In this document: positions 21,650-32,286 of the stretch, piece by piece
How positions within the stretch are numbered: the first letter of the stretch is position 1
How the letters are laid out: every line of letters begins with the position of its first letter
Source: Agapetus fuscipes
Lineage: Eukaryota; Arthropoda; Insecta; Trichoptera; Glossosomatidae
Assembly (NCBI GenBank): GCA_951799405.1
Contig: OX637336.1
Location: forward strand, 19,511,479-19,575,478
Direction of reading: 5' to 3'
Length of the DNA stretch: 64,000 nt
The notes under the pieces: model-generated
Database searches by the model: none
Seen by the model: only the letters and a program-made list of their open reading frames with translations
What the model was told of the DNA's origin: nothing
Made by a program: the position numbers and the translations under genes

Positions 21650-21760
21650 AGGCACCTGAAGATGCAAACGGAGTGTTTGTGAAACTGACCATGAAATTTT
21701 TATATCCTTGCCGTAATCGAAAACAACTTTTTTGGTATTTTTCATCTTTGATGACGAATG
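21650..21760 (+). repeat. Second Penelope-type end with hairpin motif
   Basis: CTGAAGAT-GCAAAC-GGAGT-GTTTGT-GAAACTG, similar to 55445-55580 including a TAATC-AAAACAA trailer. Confidence 0.6.
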
Positions 21761-21977
21761 ATTAGAGAATGGATGTAAATAAAAAACTTCATATTATATT
21801 TGTCATTAAATTAGAAATTAAACCAAGAACTGTTTTTTGTTCAAAATAATTGTAACTTTCCCGCTAAAAACTTTCTCATCCTGAAAGAAATAGTATTTGT
21901 AATGTTTTTTATAACGACATTTATTTTATTTTTTTAAGATAAACGTTTAAAAAGTGAATACATTTACAATTTATAAT

Positions 21978-22223
21978 ATATCTATAGTCTGAGTTGCAAG
22001 GATATATTCATTTAAAGCTCTCAAATGCATGCCCACAAACAAACACGTGTAGTTCGCGCTTACAAATGCTGAATGTGTATTTACAAATAAAACCCAAACC
22101 TCAAATGAACATAAGCCCTGCAACTCTTGCTGACGTTCCCTGAAACAGGGGTAGCATTGACAAAGGGAACCATTTCTTTTAGTATGGATGGTCAGCCTCA
22201 TACCAACCTATAAGTCAAGGAAT
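21978..22223 (-). repeat. Repeat C, near full length
   Basis: Plus strand CTGAGTTGCAAGG through ATAAGTCAAGGAAT. Confidence 0.85.
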
Positions 22224-22339
22224 CAAAACAAAAAATGTCTTCATTGTCAAATGATGAAGTTGAGTCATTCATTAATTTAATTTTCATTTTCTTTCCGTAA
22301 GCTTAAAAATATATAATCATTTGAATAAGAGTTTAAGGC

Positions 22340-22615
22340 TTACACGGCCGGCTGATGATGCTGGAGTGATGTTTTCCGGGATCTGTTGCCGTGGTCTGTG
22401 GGAGCTGGAGCTTACGGACGTTTCGCTCTTGTTCACGATGGGCTTTTTCAGCGTGAAGTATGATGATGATGATAATCATCATCATCATACTTCAGATATC
22501 ATCATCATCATCATACTTCACGTTGAAGAAGCCCATCGTAGAAATGGGCGAAACGTCCGGAAGCTCCAGCTCCCACAGACCACGGCAACAGATCCCGGAA
22601 AACATCACTCCAGGA
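22340..22615. mobile_element. Foldback element F, compact copy
   Basis: Arms of about 115 bp (22355-22470 and 22497-22612) with ATGATG-rich inner ends and only a 25-bp centre. The same family as 15505-15840. The right arm carries TTGAAGAA-GCCCAT...ATGGGC-GAAACGTC. Confidence 0.85.
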
Positions 22616-22879
22616 TATAATCATTTATTCGTAATATAACATCACGTATGTGCATCGTAGCAGTTCATGCTCTAGTTTTCAGCACCCTCTTACAATCTGA
22701 TCGAAAAGAAGAAAAGAATCAAGAGTACACCTTTAAATGAAGCGGTCAGTACAGTGAAATGCTGCCTTCGTTAGCTGCCCGCAGAGTTAGTTAGATGGGG
22801 TGGAACCTTGGTCCGCCGGAGCAGAAACACAGGAGGTAGCAAGGGGTTGATTGGCCGGCTCCTTGTTAGAATGACACAG

Positions 22880-23090
22880 TAACAAATCGGCACATAGCAA
22901 CACGACACATGACAGAGCGAGACAGTGACAAATCGATACGTGACAGAACGATATCTTCTGACGCATACATACGGGACGGGTATGAAGAGAGTTTAAGCAT
23001 GACATAACGAAACATGACAGAACAACACATGACAGAACGACACATGAAAGAACGGCACCTGACAAAACATCACATGACAAAAAATCATAT
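22880..23090 (-). repeat. Degenerate ACATGACAGAACGAC tandem repeat
   Basis: Reverse orientation of the motif at 6780-6915. Units of about 15 bp are variable; short open frames across it are repeat artefacts. Confidence 0.6.
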
Positions 23091-23269
23091 ACCTAAAAAA
23101 GAATACACCAGAAACAGAACATGAAAAATATCACGTGACAAAACACCATAAAAAATAAAATACCTTGAACTGCACGACAAAAAAGTGAGGCATGAGAAAA
23201 TAGAACTTATGCATATATTATTTGATAAAGCTAAAAAAAAAATGCCCCCGAATATAATTATAAAAAAAA

Positions 23270-23475
23270 ACCAAGCTGCAAGTATAGAGCAACTTTTCTC
23301 CGCGTTATCCCCGAAGAAGTCGCATATGGTATGTATGTGGAAGCAAAATACATAAATTTGTATAAATATTTAAAAATATAAATGGTAAAAAATTGTTTTA
23401 ATTCACTTTATGAACAAATAAATAAAGTAAATAACAACAATGTTTTACCATTTATATTTTTAAATATTTATAAAA
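23270..23475. repeat. SINE-B scrap and a Penelope-type palindrome
   Basis: A minus-strand SINE-B 3' scrap occupies 23270-23350. Then 23363-23409 and 23424-23473 form an inverted pair containing the trailer of the Penelope-type end (ATGTTTTACCATTTATA). Confidence 0.6.
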
Positions 23476-23519
23476 ATGGGCTTTCACTGTGTTAACAGAT
23501 CAACACTAAAAAATATTAT

Positions 23520-23650
23520 AAATGTTTGTGTTTTGTCCGTGTGTTGTTTTGTCATAGTGATGAATTTTCTGTGTTGTTTTATCAAAGTGATGTTTTGTCA
23601 TATTTTGTTCTGTAATGTGTCGTTTTGTTACCGTACCGTTTTAACCTGTC
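23520..23650 (+). repeat. Degenerate TGTTTTGTCAT-type tandem repeat
   Basis: Third site of the same degenerate motif, in the orientation of the 6.8 kb site and opposite to the 22.9 kb site. Confidence 0.55.
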
Positions 23651-24071
23651 ACCGATTGGCCAAAGGGAGAGGACCTTACGCCAAGTACAAAACTTTACTC
23701 CCAATCTCAAACACGCTGCTTCACTAAAAATGTATACAAACTAAAACTCTCACTAGAGGCAGTGTTTTAGATTATATATATTTTTAGTAAAACGGTATGG
23801 TTAAGTTTTAACGTTATGTTTTATGTTTAGGGTCCTGGGTGCTGCGATAACTCAGACATTGGACCCCTGGATTTGATTTCAGTGCGGGAAAGTTTAAGGG
23901 TTATTTATATGGAGGGTCAAACTAACTCGTGAGCAAATGAGTATTACCAGTAAGGTCTGTTTTGTATCATGCTAAGGTAGTGAGGAAGTATTAAAAAAAT
24001 GTATCATTATTCAATAACGCTTCGACTATTTTTAATAAAAACAAATATTCAAAATAAACTGCTACTTTTCT
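23651..24071. other. Unassigned sequence
   Basis: No recognisable feature. Confidence 0.4.
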
Positions 24072-24077
24072 CATACA

Positions 24078-24334
24078 GAACTAATCTAATCTAATCTAAG
24101 TTGCAATGATATGTTACATTGGTGATTCGCATTACATGCATTCTCACAACCAGACATGTACAAGTTCGCGCTTGCACATGCCTCATGTGAGCCTACAACA
24201 TAAAAACCAAATCTCAAATGGACATACACCCTGCAACTCTTGCCGTCCTTCCCTGTAACAGGGGTGACATTGGCAAAGTGAACCATTTTTACAGCATGGG
24301 TGGTCAGCCGCATACCAACCTATAAGTCAAGGAA
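24078..24334 (-). repeat. Repeat C, full length with 6-bp target duplication
   Basis: Tail of CTAATCTAATCTAATC on the plus strand; 5' end AGTCAAGGAA. CATACA occurs at 24072-24077 and 24335-24340, a direct target duplication. Confidence 0.85.
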
Positions 24335-24367
24335 CATACACGCTGATAATAAAAATAAAAAAAAATC

Positions 24368-24615
24368 AAATAAGCTGTAGATATAGTGTAACTTCTTGCC
24401 GCGTTATTCACTAAAGTTTTCGCATGTGGAACCTTTTTATTTTTACAGGTTAGGAGAACGGCCTTTTTCCTGTTCCGGTTGATAGCTTAGTTGGTAGAGA
24501 GCTTGCATTCCATGCCGAGAGCCCGGGTTTGAATCCCACCGAGAGTATCAGAAATGATTCCCGTTTCAATGTTTATTTCAAATCACAAAATAAAAATAAA
24601 ATCCGGCAAGGTTTG
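24368..24615. repeat. Two SINE-B pieces in opposite orientation
   Basis: Minus-strand 3' part at 24368-24462, then a plus-strand head and body at 24466-24615 (GATAGCTTAGTTGGTAGAG, GGGTTTGAATCCCACCGAG). Confidence 0.75.
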
Positions 24616-24963
24616 AAAATGCACGCTTTAACCAATGTTACCACACCGAAAGCGCTTGAGAAAATTAATCAACTCGTGAAGAACAATAACGTTTTGTGAT
24701 TTTTAAATTATTTATTTAAATATTTATGTCCTCATTCAGAAAAAATACATAAATTATTGCTTTGAATACGCATACTTCAATCAATTTGATTACATAGTTT
24801 TATTCACGTTTCAACCCTTTCAGTTGAGACGTATAGAACACATGTAACTTTAATGTGTGTGCGCTCGTACAAAGTTATATTTCTGCTGAAGCATTTCCAG
24901 CAGTAAATATCCTGTTTATTATTCGTCTCACATACCGGTGAGGGAACGGGGGGAAGGCTGAGT
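24616..24963. other. Unassigned sequence
   Basis: No recognisable feature. Confidence 0.4.
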
Positions 24964-25204
24964 GAACTTTGCAGAGAGGGGGGAGAAGACTCGATGAACC
25001 TTATGTCCCGCTCAGACCGGTCGAGTAGAAGTGCATTAGTAGGTGGGTAAGTGTGTTTCTGAGTAAATACAGTTTTTTATGTGAACTTTGCAGAGAAGGG
25101 GGAGAAGACTCGATAACCTTATGTCACGTTTAGACCGGTCGAATAGAAGTGCATTAGTAAGTGCATTAGTAGGTGTGTTTCTGAGTAAACACATTTTTTT
25201 TATG
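24964..25204. repeat. Tandem duplication of about 117 bp
   Basis: 24964-25080 and 25081-25204 align closely (GTGAACTTTGCAGAGA, GGGGAGAAGACTCGAT, GACCGGTCGA). The second copy has an extra GTGCATTAGTAA unit. Confidence 0.8.
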
Positions 25205-25244
25205 AAGGGAAATGCAATTCAATTCTATATTTTTTGATTTATAA

Positions 25245-25456
25245 TTTTACTTGCAAAGATATATTCCATTTGATATTAATGTAACATGCATTTCGATAAG
25301 CAAACACTTATAATTTTACGCTCACATGTGGGCTTACAACATAAAAACCAATCTTAAATGACCCCTAAGCCCTGCAGCTCTTGGATCACATTGGCAAAGG
25401 GATCCATTTTTTACAGTATGGGTGGTCAGCTTTATATCAAACTATAAGTCAAAGAT
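25245..25456 (-). repeat. Repeat C, internally deleted
   Basis: The usual CCTTCCCTGAAACAGG block is missing between GCAGCTCTTG and ATCACATTGGC. Confidence 0.7.
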
Positions 25457-25512
25457 CAGTCATAACAAAAAACGTAAAAAAAATGACGAATGCACTCTGA
25501 GTTGCCATTGCT

Positions 25513-25768
25513 CTATAATCTATAATCTATAATCTAAGTTGCAAGGATATATTCATTTAAAGCTCTCAGATGTATGCCCACAAACCAACAAGTGTAGTTC
25601 GCGCTTACAAATGCTGAATGTGTACTTACAAATAAAATCCAAACCTCAAATGAACATAAGCCCCACAACTTTTGCCGACCTTCCCTGAAACAGGGGTGAC
25701 ATTGGCAAAGTGAACCATTTTTTACAGTATGGGTGGTCAGCCTCATACCAACCTATAAGTCAAGGAAT
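25513..25768 (-). repeat. Repeat C, full length, AGATTAT-type tail
   Basis: Three tail units. The body is identical by eye to the copy at 552-796. Confidence 0.9.
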
Positions 25769-25882
25769 ATGAATAATAAATTACATTTAAATATAAAAAA
25801 GAACAAAACCTTCCAAAGAAATCTATACAAAAAAAGTCAAAAATTTCCTATGCAAAAAATGTAGCAAATGAATACACCAACA

Positions 25883-26258
25883 TTAGAAATCAACATTGCA
25901 GATTAGCCGCCACTTCTTCCTGTCCTTGCATACTTCTTTCATTTCATCCAGAGTCATAACCTTTTTCATACAAGTCCTCCTTTTATTATGACTCTGGATA
26001 TCCATGATCATGATATCCAGATCAATGGATTGATCAGATAAATGAGATTGCGAATGAATGGAATCTACAGAGTGGAAACAAGAGAAGAGCATGCATGAAA
26101 AGAGTGATGAAATTAGATGAGATGAAAGAAGTATGCAAGGACAGAGTCAAGTGGAGGCACTTGTGTGGAGGTACTGGCCACCCCTAGAGGAAAGGCGGCA
26201 GGATACAAGACAAGACAATATCCCATTCATTCGCTATTTCAGAGATTTGATCCTTCCG
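25883..26258. pseudogene. Inverted pair of LINE tails split by the Gypsy element
   Basis: The minus strand 26030-25883 encodes NKRRTCMKKVMTLDEM and CKDRKKWRLIC. The plus strand 26038-26190 encodes the same tail ending GGTGHP. They meet head to head at a near-palindrome at 25995-26019. A further minus-strand piece (26258-26200, DQISEIANEWDIV) continues a LINE tail whose upstream part (GRGRPRK) lies at 33540-33431, beyond the Gypsy element. The pentamer tail ACAAG follows the plus copy. Confidence 0.75.
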
Positions 26259-26722
26259 AGGGTTCAATTGTCTTTCCAAATTAAAAATACACAGGTCTCC
26301 TTTAAAACTTATTTATTTTACACTGTTACAATATTTATTTTCACACTACTTTCTCGATTATTCTACTTGGTTTCGGTTCACTGATCAGATGGCTTCGATG
26401 TGTTTGTAAGTCGCTATGATACTGCCCCGCTCTGCAGGCCATTCGCACCTTTATACTCTTCAGAGCAGTATGATCCAGAACTAAAGTCGCCAGACGGTTC
26501 CAGAGTAATTATTACTTCTCGACGCTTCACGTACTACCTAGAGATACAACCAAAATCCTACCTACAAATGTAATACAGAATTCCTATAATTATAACAAGT
26601 ACCTACTTAGCCTAGAGAATTCTACACTTATACACAATTATCGATCCTACCTACCTATACCTATGAGGACTCTTATAACTATAACTACCCATACTTATTT
26701 CAATATTTAAATTTACATAACA
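26259..26722 (-). mobile_element. Gypsy 3' LTR (left, slightly truncated)
   Basis: Nearly identical to 32963-33430. The differences seen are a 4-bp GGTA absence and one base near the terminus. The last 12 bp found at the other LTR's outer end (TGTTACGAAATT) are missing and the flanking LINE begins at once, so this end was lost after insertion and no target duplication can be seen here. Confidence 0.9.
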
Positions 26723-26738
26723 CTACCCCCCACCTAGA
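26723..26738 (-). promoter_or_regulatory. Polypurine tract of the Gypsy element
   Basis: The minus strand reads CTAGGTGGGGGGTAG directly before the 3' LTR start TGTTATG. Its position and purine run fit the plus-strand primer for reverse transcription. Confidence 0.8.
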
Positions 26739-28666
26739 CTGTTTCGTCCCGGAACAGTCTTGACTCTGTGTAGGTAGGGGCATGCTGATCCACGTCGACA
26801 CCCTGTGGTCAGGAAGAAGTGGCAGTCCACGGATTTCTCCCCACTGGCTCTCGGCTGCGCTTGCTCGCAGCACACCATGACGCTGATGCCGACTCCCGAG
26901 AACACTGCTTCAATCATACTCCGGATTATCCGCCAGTCTCGATTAGCGCGGCCGCCACCCATCTTCGGTATTGCCAGACGCGCCTGCTGATCCTCCAACA
27001 TGTAGTCACGCAGCTCAACAAGGCCGTCCCACAATGCCTTGTAGTCCTCTTCCAGGTTGCTGGAATCCGGGACAACCAGGCAGTATGCTTGTTGACGCCC
27101 CTTCGGTAGTCTCAGAGCTCTTCCTTGCGGGCTGCTCGAGGGTTGCGGTTCTCCGAATTTGTATCGGAAGACCCGTGCAATTCCTCTAGACATATCTAGA
27201 TCTTCCGGTACACTGCATGCCAGTGTGTGGTCCCTAGTGACCTCAAATAAGTCCTTGTGGACTTCTGTGGTCACTCCATGGCGAAACTTCTGCCCTGCCT
27301 TCGCGTTCTCCCAAAACGTCTCAAAGACTGGTGATCTTTCGGATGCGACGCACTGTCGTACTTTTTGGGCTGGTTGGTCATCATTATCGCCTAGGTATGG
27401 TGAGAGGCGATTGTAGTGCACGACCCTTGGTTTTCCGTTTGGTCTCTTTTTTATGCGGTAGACCACATCGTTGATGCGCTCCAAGATCTCGTACGGCCCG
27501 TCCCAGGAACGCTGAAGTTTCGGACAGTATCCTTGGCGCCTCTTGGGGTCAAAAAGCCACACCCAGTCACCAGCTTTGTACCCCATGCTGTCAGCTCTGG
27601 TGTCATAGCGCTCCTTCATTTGATCGCTGGCTTCCCCGATGTTCATGCGGACCTGATCATGGATGTCATCCAGCCTCCTGCGAAGGTCTGTCACATAGTC
27701 TTCTCCGGCTAGGTCTTCACCTGGTTTGCAGCCAAATTTGAGATCACAAGGAAGTCGCATTTCTCGCCCAAACAGTATGCTGCTGGGAGTCTTCTTCGTC
27801 GTTTCCTGAACAGCCGACCGGTAAGCCAATAAGAACAAAGGCAGATGTCGGTCCCAGTCCCGCTGATGGCTGGACACTACTTTGGCTAAGTACCTCCCCA
27901 CGGTACGGTTCATCCTTTCCACCATTCCATCAGACTGTGGATGTAGCGCAGTGGTCCTGGTCTTGTAGATCCCTAGCCGCTCACACATTTGCTGGAAGAT
28001 AGCAGCTTCAAAGTTCCTTCCCTGATCAGAATGTAATTCCAGGGGTACGCCAAACCTGCTGATAAATTCGGTAACTAGAACTTCAGTCACGGTTACGGCC
28101 TCTTGGTTAGGGATTGAGTAAGCTTCCACCCACTTGCTGAAGTAATCCATCACCACCATGATGTACTTGTTACCCTTCTCAGTTGTAGGAAATGGGCCAG
28201 CTATGTCGATGGCAATTCTTTCAAAGGGGCTGCCAACGTTGTACTGACGCATTGGTGCTCGCCTTTTCCTTTGCGGTCCATTGGCCGTTGCACAGGTTAC
28301 ACATTTTCGACACCAATCTTTGACGTCTTCGCTGCAGTTGATCCAGTAAAATCGCTCTTTCACTTTCTCCAGCGTCTTCTTAACGCCTAGATGTCCTCCA
28401 GAAGTTCCTCCATGCAGCAGTCCAAGGATTTCCGGTACTCGGCTCCTCGGAACGAGGGTTTGCTTTCTTCTAAGTGTGCCGTCTTCCTTCTCGATCTTTC
28501 GTTTCAGGAACCCTCCTTCTATCACTATGGATCCCCATTGAGCCCAATAAGCCTTGACAGTTGGTGATAAGGGGGCGAGTTTTTCCCAGGTTGGCCTTTC
28601 TCCTTCTCGCGCCCATTCCATCACATACTTCAAGTCCGGATCATTCAGTTGGTCTTGCGCCAATTT
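26723..28666 (-). pseudogene. pol: Gypsy pol, integrase part
   Basis: About 646 residues. An N-terminal zinc-binding HHCC (H84, H91, C121, C124) precedes the catalytic core with D153 (IAIDIAG), D213 (LHSDQG) and E249 (SDGMVER), a D,D35E arrangement. A GPY/F-type module follows at about 385-425 (WDGPY...VVHYNRLSPY). The last 40 residues add a CCCH-type zinc finger, C-x7-C-x5-C-x3-H around residues 614-632, unusual for an integrase. The protein would insert the cDNA into the genome. The frame is the same as the upstream protease-RT frame, separated only by one stop codon at 28669-28667, so this is the second half of one pol rather than a separate gene. No envelope gene follows. Confidence 0.92.
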
Positions 28667-30985
28667 TTAATCTTGCCAGTCCTCATCTTCGGTGGTCGTC
28701 CTTTGGACAATTGCTACCTTGTCCTCCATCTTGCTGCAATGTTTGCAGTCACTGGCGCATGGTCGTCTGGATAATGCATCCGCATTTCGATGAAGCGTGC
28801 CAGGTCTATGTTCGGAGTCATAATCATACTCCTGGAGCCTTTCAATCCATCTAGCCACTTGCCCTTCTGGGTTTTTGAATTTCAGAAGCCAAACCAGTGC
28901 AGCATGATCAGTCCGTAGTGTGAATTTTCTCCCGTACAAGTATTTGCGGAAGTGTTCCACTGATTTTATCACGGCAAGAAGCTCTCGTCTGGTCACGCAA
29001 TAATTTCGTTCTGGCTTGGAAAGCACTTTACTGAAGTAACCCAGAACAGTCTCATGCCCATCCTGTATTTGGGAAAGGACGCCTCCTATCCCCACATTAC
29101 TAGCGTCGGTATCCAGGATGAACTTTCCATCTTTTCGTGGGTAGCTCAAGATGGGGGCACTTGTTAATCTTCCCTTAAGCTCTTCAAATGCTTGTGCGCA
29201 GGAATCACTCCAATGGAAGCGAGTGTTTTCTTCCGTAAGCTTGGTGAGCGGTTTTGCAATGTCCGCAAATCTTGGCACAAACCTCCTGTAATAAGTGCAC
29301 AGCCCCAGGAAACTCCTAGTTTCATGTTTGTCCTTCAGCACGGGCCAGTCTCTTACTGCCTTGATTTTGGCAGGGTCAACTTCAACTCCACGTTGAGAAA
29401 CTATGTGTCCCAGGTAATTTACTTGTTTCTTGAACAGGTTACACTTTTTCGGGTTGAGCTTCAGTCCAGCGTCTTGTAGTCGCCCGAAAACTTGCTCCAG
29501 ATTTCTCAACTGATAGTTGAAGTCCTTTCCCAGGATGATTATGTCATCCAAGTATACCAGGCAGGTTTCCCATGACAGTCCTCGCAGCACATTCTCCATC
29601 AGCCTTTCAAACGTGGCGGGGGCATTGCATAAGCCAAATGGCATCACGGTGAACTGCCAAAGTCCAGATCCAGTCGAGAATGCAGTTTTCTCCTTATCTT
29701 TGGCATCCAATTCAACTTGCCAGTAGCCACTTTTCAGGTCCAATGTGGAAAAAATGGTGCATCCTGCCAATGTGTCCAAGGTGTCGTCAATCCTTGGCAG
29801 AGGGTAACTATCCTTTTTCGTAACATCGTTGAGCAGTCTGTAGTCCACACAAAATCTCGTGGTACCATCCTTCTTTTTCACCAGTACCACCGGGGATGTC
29901 CAAGGGCTACTTGATGGTTCTATGATGCCATCCTTGCTCATGTCTTTGATGATCTTGTCAGCTTCTTCCCGCTTTGCAAAGGGTAGTCTTCTTGGAGCCT
30001 GTTTTATTGGTCTCGCTTCTCCGGTGTCTATGCTATGTCGCACTACCTTGGTTCTTCCCAGACGGCCATTAGAGTCCTCGAAAATGTTCTGGTAGCGGCA
30101 GATCAAACTCCTCACTCTCCGTTTGTTTTCCTCGGTTAGACCTTGGGAAGCGTCGTGGACCAGGGCTTCCAATTGTGTTGACAATTTGTTTCCTTCGCAT
30201 GACATGTTTGTCATCTGTTGCACAATGGAAGTTATCCTCTCACATCTGCCCAAAACAAAACCTTCATTCATTTTAACTGGGTAGCTGTTCACATTCATGA
30301 TCTTGACAGGAATGGTCTCCTTTGCGCGAATCACTGTTCTTGCCACCATGACTCCTTTGTTAACATTGTCCATGTTCTCCGGTTCTATCATACAGATTTG
30401 GTCATTTGTACTACTGGAATCCAGGCGGGCACTCACTATCATCTCGGATCGCCCCTTCACTTCGGTATTCTTGGCTAGGATAACACGTGCAGCCAGTTCT
30501 TTCCGTCTTTGCAGGATGACTTCTTCATTTCCAATTTTAATGGACCCTTTCTTTAAATTTAAACTGCACCCAAATCTGTCCAGTATGTCCATTCCCAATA
30601 TAACGTCTTCTTCAATGTTGGCCACCAACGTCCGATGATCAAAAGTGGTGCTGCCAATTTGGAAGGTGGCAATCGTCTCCCCATACACCTGTGCTGACTC
30701 TCCCGTGGCGGTGTGCAGAGACCACTTTGTTGGTGCAATCTGCTTACCTCGTGCCACTATGTCGCGTCTCAGAATTGTCCTGGTTGCTCCCGTGTCCACC
30801 AGTAGTTCACGAGTTACTCCATCTATTATGCCATTGATAAAAATGCTGCTGGCTTTTCCTCTCACGGTTGCGACAGTAGCAGCAGATTTCAGGGCCTCTC
30901 CAGCGTGGGTCAACGGTTGCCCCTTCCCATTAACCCTTTCTAGTTTTCCGCAGCCTGTTTTCTGGGTTTCTGAGGCTTGGGACAC
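28667..30985 (-). pseudogene. pol: Gypsy pol, protease-RT-RNase H part
   Basis: About 772 residues in the minus -1 frame relative to gag, overlapping it by 46 nt, as expected for expression by -1 frameshifting. Retropepsin active site LLVDTGATRT at 62-70, then ILGMDIL. RT motifs include FSTLDLKSGYWQ near 412, MPFGLCNAPATFE near 448 and the catalytic LVYLDD at 476-481. RNase H has ILDTDAS (D625/D627), RRELLAV (E668) and RTDHA (D693). The Ty3-type linker motif (HRNADALSRR) lies just before the end. It terminates at TAA 28669-28667; the integrase continues in the same frame. The order PR-RT-RH-IN defines Ty3/Gypsy. Confidence 0.93.
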
Positions 30986-32286
30986 TTGGTGCTAAGGTGG
31001 CCCAGCTGTCCGCAGTTCCAGCAGCGTGGGTCTCGTCTTCGAGGTCTCAGACGTTCCAGCACTTTTTCAATTAGCTCCTCGGTTGTAGGTAGCTTGACCT
31101 CCTCTGCCTCGACTGCACGAACCCTGGCGTGGCCCCTGATGGACTGTTTGACAGCCTCAAACTCGAGAGCTTGGCTGAGCGCCTCGTTCAAAGCCTTGGG
31201 ATGGGCCAGTTTTACGGCTTGTTGCGTCTCCCATTCCCGCAATCCATTTAGGAACTTGTCCACTGCCAAGCTCTCACAGATGTCGTCGGAGGCTGTCGGG
31301 TAAGCGTCTCGTACCAGGCGGGCGATGTCCATTTCAAACTCCTGGAGGCTCTCGTTGGGCTTCTGCACCCTTGTGTTCAGCTGCGACTTGTACAGCTGCT
31401 CCAGGCACTTGTGGCCATAGCGCATATCCAAGCGCTGCTTCAGCTGTCCAAAGTCACCACGGTTGTCCAGGGGTATGGCCTGCAGAACCCTGAGAGCGTC
31501 TCCTCGGAGCGACAGGCTGAGAACCGAAGCCTTCTTCTGCTGGCTCCAGGCTCCCATCATGGCAGCCGTCTCAAAGAGGGTCAAATACTCCTCCCACGAC
31601 GTCTTCCCGTCGAAGGTCGGAAGGTTGTGCTTCGACAGCGAAGGGTCGTCATCCCCTCTAGTGACCCTGGTTGGAGTTGAGCATCCCTGGTCGGTCTCGT
31701 CGTGAAGGCCGTCTTTGGGGGATATTCTGGTGGACTCCATCTGGCACTTGTCAGCCAGCTCGGCACGCAGACGATCCTCCAGGCTTGCCACACGGGCCTC
31801 AATCTCCGACATTGCTCGCGAGCTTTCTGCCACTTTCTTCTCCAGCCCGGCTAGGTTGCTGGTCATCTTCTCCTCCAGCCCAGTCATCTTCTCCTCCAGC
31901 CCGGTCAGGTTGCTGGTCATCTTCTCCTCCATGGTTGCCAGGTCCTCCTTCAGGGTCTTGGCGTTGTCAGCCATCTCCACTTTCAGTCCTGTCAGGTTAC
32001 TGGTCATCTTCTCCTCCAGGGTCTTGGCGTTGTCAGCCATCTCAGTCTTCAGCTTTTCCTCCATGGAAGTGAAGTTTCCGGTGATGCTGAGGTTTAGCTC
32101 GTCCAAGGCGCGGTCCCCTCCAGACGCCATGACAAAATATGCCGGGTCTTCGCCTGACTGTTCTAAGGCCTCCATGAGGCGTGCCTGTAAGGCCGCCTTC
32201 CCTCCTGAGGTCTCCAGGTCCCTCTCCAGAAGCTCATTTTTAAGCTCAGTGACTTTGAGGTCCTTGATGTTCACTTTGGTTGCCAT
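30940..32286 (-). CDS. gag: Gypsy gag
   Basis: An open frame of 448 residues with no stop. Residues 5-42 look like a SAP motif (LKVTELKNELLERDLETSG), a small DNA-binding fold uncommon in Gag. Residues 70-195 are heptad-rich coiled coil, built partly from repeats of MADNAKTL and EEKMTSNLTGL. A capsid-type region follows (FDGKTSWEEYLTLFE...), and a CCHC zinc knuckle CWNCGQLGHLSTKC sits at 422-435. The start at 32286 is the first ATG after the 5' LTR and leader and precedes the SAP motif. Gag would assemble the virus-like particle and bind RNA. Assignment of the SAP motif is by eye. Confidence 0.9.
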   Translation of the reverse strand: MATKVNIKDLKVTELKNELLERDLETSGGKAALQARLMEALEQSGEDPAYFVMASGGDRALDELNLSITGNFTSMEEKLKTEMADNAKTLEEKMTSNLTGLKVEMADNAKTLKEDLATMEEKMTSNLTGLEEKMTGLEEKMTSNLAGLEKKVAESSRAMSEIEARVASLEDRLRAELADKCQMESTRISPKDGLHDETDQGCSTPTRVTRGDDDPSLSKHNLPTFDGKTSWEEYLTLFETAAMMGAWSQQKKASVLSLSLRGDALRVLQAIPLDNRGDFGQLKQRLDMRYGHKCLEQLYKSQLNTRVQKPNESLQEFEMDIARLVRDAYPTASDDICESLAVDKFLNGLREWETQQAVKLAHPKALNEALSQALEFEAVKQSIRGHARVRAVEAEEVKLPTTEELIEKVLERLRPRRRDPRCWNCGQLGHLSTKCPKPQKPRKQAAEN

